Shown: in pieces, positions 5,627 to 8,416 of the stretch
How positions within the stretch are numbered: position 1 is the stretch's first letter
How the letters are laid out: every line of letters starts with the position of its first letter
NCBI GenBank assembly: GCA_900765105.1
Contig: CAAFQM010000148.1
Location: 1-8,416 of the forward strand
Reading direction: 5' to 3'
Source of the DNA: an uncultured Faecalibacterium sp.
GTDB taxonomy: Bacteria > Bacillota > Clostridia > Oscillospirales > Ruminococcaceae
DNA: 8,416 nt
Notes under the pieces: model-generated
Told to the model about the DNA's origin: nothing
Databases searched by the model: none
What the model saw: the letters and a program-made list of their open reading frames with translations, nothing else
Position numbers and translations under genes: made by a program

Positions 5627-5655
5627 CAAAAAACGACCGTAGGAGGTAGGAAAGT

Positions 5656-7401
5656 ATGTTCAACTCCGTCAACACCTGCTGGACGCTCGTGGGAGCGTTC
5701 CTAGTGTACTTCATGCAGGCCGGATTCGCTTTGTGCGAGGCCGGCTTTACCCGGGCAAAGAACACCGGCAACATCCTGATGAAAAACATGATGGATTTCT
5801 GCATCGGCACGCCCTGCTACTGGCTCATCGGCTTCGGGCTGATGTTCGGCGGCACCGGCGCACTGATCGGCGGCTTCGACCCCTTCATTCAGGGCGATTA
5901 CAGCCACTTGGGGCTGGATATCCCCCTGTGGGTGTACATCGTGTTCCAGACCGTGTTCTGCGCCACGGCAGCCACCATCGTTTCCGGCTCCATGGCCGAA
6001 CGCACCAACTTCAAGGCCTACTGTGTGTACTCCGCCGCCATCTCGCTGGTGGTGTACCCCATCTGCGGCCACTGGATGTGGGGCGGCGGCTGGCTGCAGA
6101 GCATGGGCTTCCATGACTTTGCCGGTTCCGCAGCAGTCCACAATGTGGGCGGCGTCATCGCCCTGCTGGGCGCATGGATGCTCGGTCCCCGCATCGGCAA
6201 GTACGACAAGGACGGCAAGCCCCACGCCATCCCCGGCCACAACCTGACCGCCGGTGCTTTGGGCGTGTTCATCCTGTGGTTCTGCTGGTTCGGCTTCAAC
6301 GGCGGTTCTTCCCTGAGTCTGTCTACCGATGCCACCATGACCCTGACTGGCCTTGTCTGCTTCAACACCAACCTTGCAGCCGCCGTTGCCACCTGTGTGA
6401 CCATGATCTTCACCTGGCTGCGCTACGGTAAGCCCGATGTCTCCATGACCCTGAACGGCTCTCTGGCAGGTCTTGTGGCGATCACCGCAGGCTGCGACAC
6501 CGTTTCACCCTTCGGCGCATTCTTCATCGGCTTTGTGGCCGGTATCCTTGTGGTTCTGAGCGTCGAGTTCTTCGACAACGTCGCCAAGGTCGATGACCCA
6601 GTGGGTGCCGTCTCCGTCCACTTTGCGAACGGCGTCTGGGGCACCATTGCCGTAGGTCTGTTCTCCACCGGTGCCAACACCGAGCACGCCGGCCTGTTCT
6701 ACGGCGGCGGTGTGGCGCAGCTGGGCACACAGCTGCTGGGTCTTATCAGCGTGGACCTGTATGTTGTGATCGTGATGTTCCTCATCTTCAAGCTCATTGA
6801 TAAGTTCATCGGCCTGCGCGTCCCCGCAGAGGTGGAGATCGATGGTCTGGACATCCACGAGCATGGTCTGGCTTCCGCTTATGCAGGCTTCTCCATTTCC
6901 GATGCAAACTCCGCCGCCATGGTGCCCAACGAGAACACCGATCTGGGCGAGGACGATGCCGAAAAGGCATCCGCTGCTCAGATCAACGCCGCTGTGCCGG
7001 TGGTGCGCGAAGCTTCGCCTGTCATCCACGACGGTGTTTATGACACCGGAATGCATAAGGTGTCCATCATCGCAAAGCTGTCCAAGTTCGATCAGCTCAA
7101 GACCGCCCTCAATGATCTGGGCGTCACCGGCATGACCGTCACACAGGTCATGGGCTGCGGCATCCAGAAGGGCACCACCGAGAAATACCGCGGTGTTCCG
7201 GTGGATTCCACCCTGCTGCCCAAGATCAAGGTGGAGGTCATCGTTTCCAAGATCAGCGTGGACGCTGTGGTGGCAGCTGCCAAGAAGGCGCTGTACACCG
7301 GGCATATCGGCGACGGCAAGATCTTTGTCTACAACGTGACCCGCGTGGTCAAGATCCGCACCGGCGAAGAGGACTTTGCCGCCCTGCAGGATGTGGAGTA
7401 A
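5656..7401 (+). CDS. Ammonium transporter fused to a PII signalling domain (Amt-PII)
   Basis: This is a 581-residue two-part protein. Residues 1 to about 390 are an Amt/MEP ammonium channel with about 11 membrane helices. They carry the twin histidines (His162 in HDFAGSAAVHNVGG, His322 in SVHFANGVWG), Asp154, and the WFGFNGGSS helix. The usual Amt tail GLDIHEHGLASAYAGF follows, then an acidic Ala/Glu-rich linker to about 465. Residues 466-577 are a full-length PII (GlnB/GlnK) domain. Its conserved parts are GMTVTQV, the T-loop start QKGTTEKYRG (504-513), the nucleotide B-loop TGHIGDGKIF (548-557) and the C-loop KIRTGEE (566-572). In separate-gene systems GlnK plugs AmtB through its T-loop; here the regulator is tethered. 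The position of the uridylylated Tyr51 is Val516, and Ser49 is Val514, so neither known T-loop modification is possible. AGGAGG at 5641-5646 sets the start. Transcription passes a leader terminator. Confidence 0.95.
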   Translation: MFNSVNTCWTLVGAFLVYFMQAGFALCEAGFTRAKNTGNILMKNMMDFCIGTPCYWLIGFGLMFGGTGALIGGFDPFIQGDYSHLGLDIPLWVYIVFQTVFCATAATIVSGSMAERTNFKAYCVYSAAISLVVYPICGHWMWGGGWLQSMGFHDFAGSAAVHNVGGVIALLGAWMLGPRIGKYDKDGKPHAIPGHNLTAGALGVFILWFCWFGFNGGSSLSLSTDATMTLTGLVCFNTNLAAAVATCVTMIFTWLRYGKPDVSMTLNGSLAGLVAITAGCDTVSPFGAFFIGFVAGILVVLSVEFFDNVAKVDDPVGAVSVHFANGVWGTIAVGLFSTGANTEHAGLFYGGGVAQLGTQLLGLISVDLYVVIVMFLIFKLIDKFIGLRVPAEVEIDGLDIHEHGLASAYAGFSISDANSAAMVPNENTDLGEDDAEKASAAQINAAVPVVREASPVIHDGVYDTGMHKVSIIAKLSKFDQLKTALNDLGVTGMTVTQVMGCGIQKGTTEKYRGVPVDSTLLPKIKVEVIVSKISVDAVVAAAKKALYTGHIGDGKIFVYNVTRVVKIRTGEEDFAALQDVE

Positions 7402-7508
7402 GCTCCACGGCTTCAACTTCAACAGCTGTCCCGCCGTGATGGTGTGACGATAGAATTGTTCTCCTTTTTCCTTTTTTCTGATCCGAATCTCAAAATGGCA
7501 ACCGAATC

Positions 7509-7546
7509 AAAGGCCCCGCTTCTACGCACAAAGGAGCGGGGCCTTT
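7509..7546 (+). terminator. Terminator-like hairpin after amt
   Basis: A perfect 12-bp stem (7509-7520 with 7535-7546) has a 14-base loop and ends with TTT in the 3' arm but no longer T-run. It lies about 108 bases after the amt stop and before the thrS promoter, so it likely ends the amt transcript. Between 7402 and 7508 I see no gene. Confidence 0.62.
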
Positions 7547-7598
7547 GGCGTAAAAGAGCAGCCCTGCGCTAAAAAATCTTTTTTTCGGCATCTATCCC

Positions 7599-7627
7599 TT
7601 GATTTTTTGCCCCCGGCGTGCTACAAT
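7599..7627 (+). promoter_or_regulatory. Sigma-A promoter for the thrS T-box transcript
   Basis: TTGATT (7599-7604), a 17-base spacer and TACAAT (7622-7627) are preceded by TG at 7619-7620, making an extended -10. The start would be near 7634, just before the T-box leader. Confidence 0.75.
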
Positions 7628-7633
7628 CAGCGT

Positions 7634-7906
7634 AGTTTCATCCTGACAAAAGCGATGATGCGGACAAACCGATGTCCCCGTCTCCATGGCGCAGAGAGGG
7701 CTGCCCCGCAAGGGCGCTGCAAGCAGCCTGCCGTGTACCGGATATCTACCACCGCAGAGCGCAGAGGTGAACCTCTGCCGGGTGCGCCCGTTACAGCACA
7801 GCGAGTGGCACGCATTGGCGTGCAATTCGGGTGGAACCGTGGAACGTTTGAGCATTTTCAGGCGCTTCATCCCGTGAATGTATGTGCGGGATGGAGCGCT
7901 TTTTTC
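7634..7906 (+). promoter_or_regulatory. Threonine T-box riboswitch of thrS
   Basis: This leader RNA senses uncharged tRNA-Thr and allows thrS transcription when threonine is short. Stem I is closed by TGCGG (7659-7663) with CCGCA (7752-7756), flanked by ATGA and GAG as expected for its K-turn. The specifier codon ACC (Thr) at 7748-7750 sits just above that helix and is followed by A7751. Stem II is likely 7761-7778 and stem III is 7808-7823 (GCACGC/GCGTGC). The T-box core GGGTGGAACCGTGG is 7829-7842. In the antiterminator, CGGG (7828-7831) pairs with CCCG (7871-7874) and 7839-7846 pairs with 7863-7870, leaving the bulge TGGAACC for the tRNA end. The same 3' strand forms the terminator stem 7862-7874/7887-7899 before T7900-7906, so the two folds exclude each other. 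Confidence 0.95.
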
Positions 7907-7937
7907 GTATCTTTTATCTGTCAAAGGAGTATGCATC

Positions 7938-8416
7938 ATGAAGATCATCTATAAGGACGGTCATGTGGACGAGTGCCCGCAGGACCAGGAACTGCACGTT
8001 ATCCGCCATACCGCAGCCCACATCATGGCACAGGCCATCAAGCGCCTGTACCCGCAGGCGGACTTTGCTTTCGGCCCCGCCACCGAGAACGGCTTCTACT
8101 ACGACGTCGATCTGGGCGACCAGAAGCTGAGCGACGAAGATCTGGCCAACATCGAAAAAGAGATGCGCAAGATCGTCAAGGAAAACCTGCCCATCAAGCC
8201 CTTCATCCTGCCCCGTGCCGAGGCTGTCAAGCTGATGGAAGAGCGCAAGGAGAACTACAAGATCGAGCACATGGCAGATCTGGCCGATGAGACCGAGTTC
8301 AGCTTCTTCCAGCAGGGCGAGTACGTTGATATGTGCATCGGACCCCACCTGACCTACACCAAGGCACTGAAGGCCTTCAAGATCACCCAGCAGTCCGGCG
8401 CATACTGGAAGAACGA
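7938..8416 (+). CDS. thrS: Threonyl-tRNA synthetase, N-terminal part (runs off window)
   Basis: The first 159 codons of ThrRS, which charges tRNA-Thr, are present; the gene continues past the window end. ATG 7938 has AAAGGAG at 7923-7929, eight bases upstream. The N-terminal editing domain, which hydrolyses Ser-tRNA-Thr, is present. Its zinc/catalytic-type residues are visible: His24 and His28 in HTAAH, and Cys133 and His137 in CIGPH. The segments FAFGPATENGFYYD and QQGEYVDMCIGPH are typical. Only about 20 residues precede HTAAH, so the usual N-terminal TGS domain of about 60 residues is absent. I recall the same short form in other gut Clostridia, so this looks like a lineage trait, not a truncation. 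The catalytic core and anticodon-binding domain lie outside. Expression is controlled by the T-box just upstream. Confidence 0.96.
   Translation, partial: MKIIYKDGHVDECPQDQELHVIRHTAAHIMAQAIKRLYPQADFAFGPATENGFYYDVDLGDQKLSDEDLANIEKEMRKIVKENLPIKPFILPRAEAVKLMEERKENYKIEHMADLADETEFSFFQQGEYVDMCIGPHLTYTKALKAFKITQQSGAYWKN

Noticed and set aside
1..8416. CRISPR array, phage, toxin-antitoxin or defence genes
   Set aside because: I saw no regularly spaced repeats and no integrase, transposase, Cas, toxin or nuclease genes; the genes present are housekeeping and metabolic.

Overview
The window looks like chromosome of a GC-moderate to GC-rich Clostridia-type gut Firmicute. A Faecalibacterium-like Oscillospirales member is my best guess. 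The pointers are strong AGGAGG-type ribosome binding sites, near-consensus sigma-A promoters with 17-base spacers, a T-box riboswitch on an aminoacyl-tRNA synthetase gene, a TGS-less ThrRS, and an intergenic structured repeat of the kind I associate with Faecalibacterium. The species assignment is inference. All genes run on the + strand.

Layout: (1) 1-109: 3' part of a tRNA-Asn(GTT) and its terminator. (2) 127-1588: a consensus promoter, a long leader carrying a 230-bp inverted-repeat (MITE-like) element, trpS, and a terminator. (3) 1616-2751: an aldo/keto reductase gene reduced to 119 codons by an in-frame internal deletion, coupled by a 4-base overlap region to an intact short-chain dehydrogenase. 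(4) 2829-5424: a sugar-acid catabolic region. An SDR of the gluconate 5-dehydrogenase/DhuD type is preceded by a promoter overlapped by a GntR-like operator candidate. After a terminator and a second promoter come a KdgF-type cupin, an RpiB/LacAB-family isomerase of the DhuI type, and a small DUF1622-like membrane protein. (5) 5498-7546: an ammonium transporter with a PII signalling domain fused to its C terminus, behind a leader with an intrinsic terminator. (6) 7599-8416: a promoter, a complete threonine T-box riboswitch (ACC specifier, antiterminator and terminator both resolvable), and the first 159 codons of thrS.

Read together, the three sugar enzymes make a coherent short route. KdgF linearises the 4,5-unsaturated uronate released by polysaccharide lyases. 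The RpiB-like isomerase (DhuI) converts the resulting 5-keto uronate, and the SDR (DhuD) reduces the product to 2-keto-3-deoxygluconate. Generic annotation would call the two flanking enzymes gluconate 5-dehydrogenase and ribose-5-phosphate isomerase B, and would miss the pathway.

The most unusual items are the Amt-PII fusion, whose T-loop lacks the uridylylatable tyrosine; the internally deleted reductase; the transcribed inverted-repeat element in the trpS leader; and the kdgF start codon sitting inside a perfect extended -10 box. No wholly new multigene system is evident.
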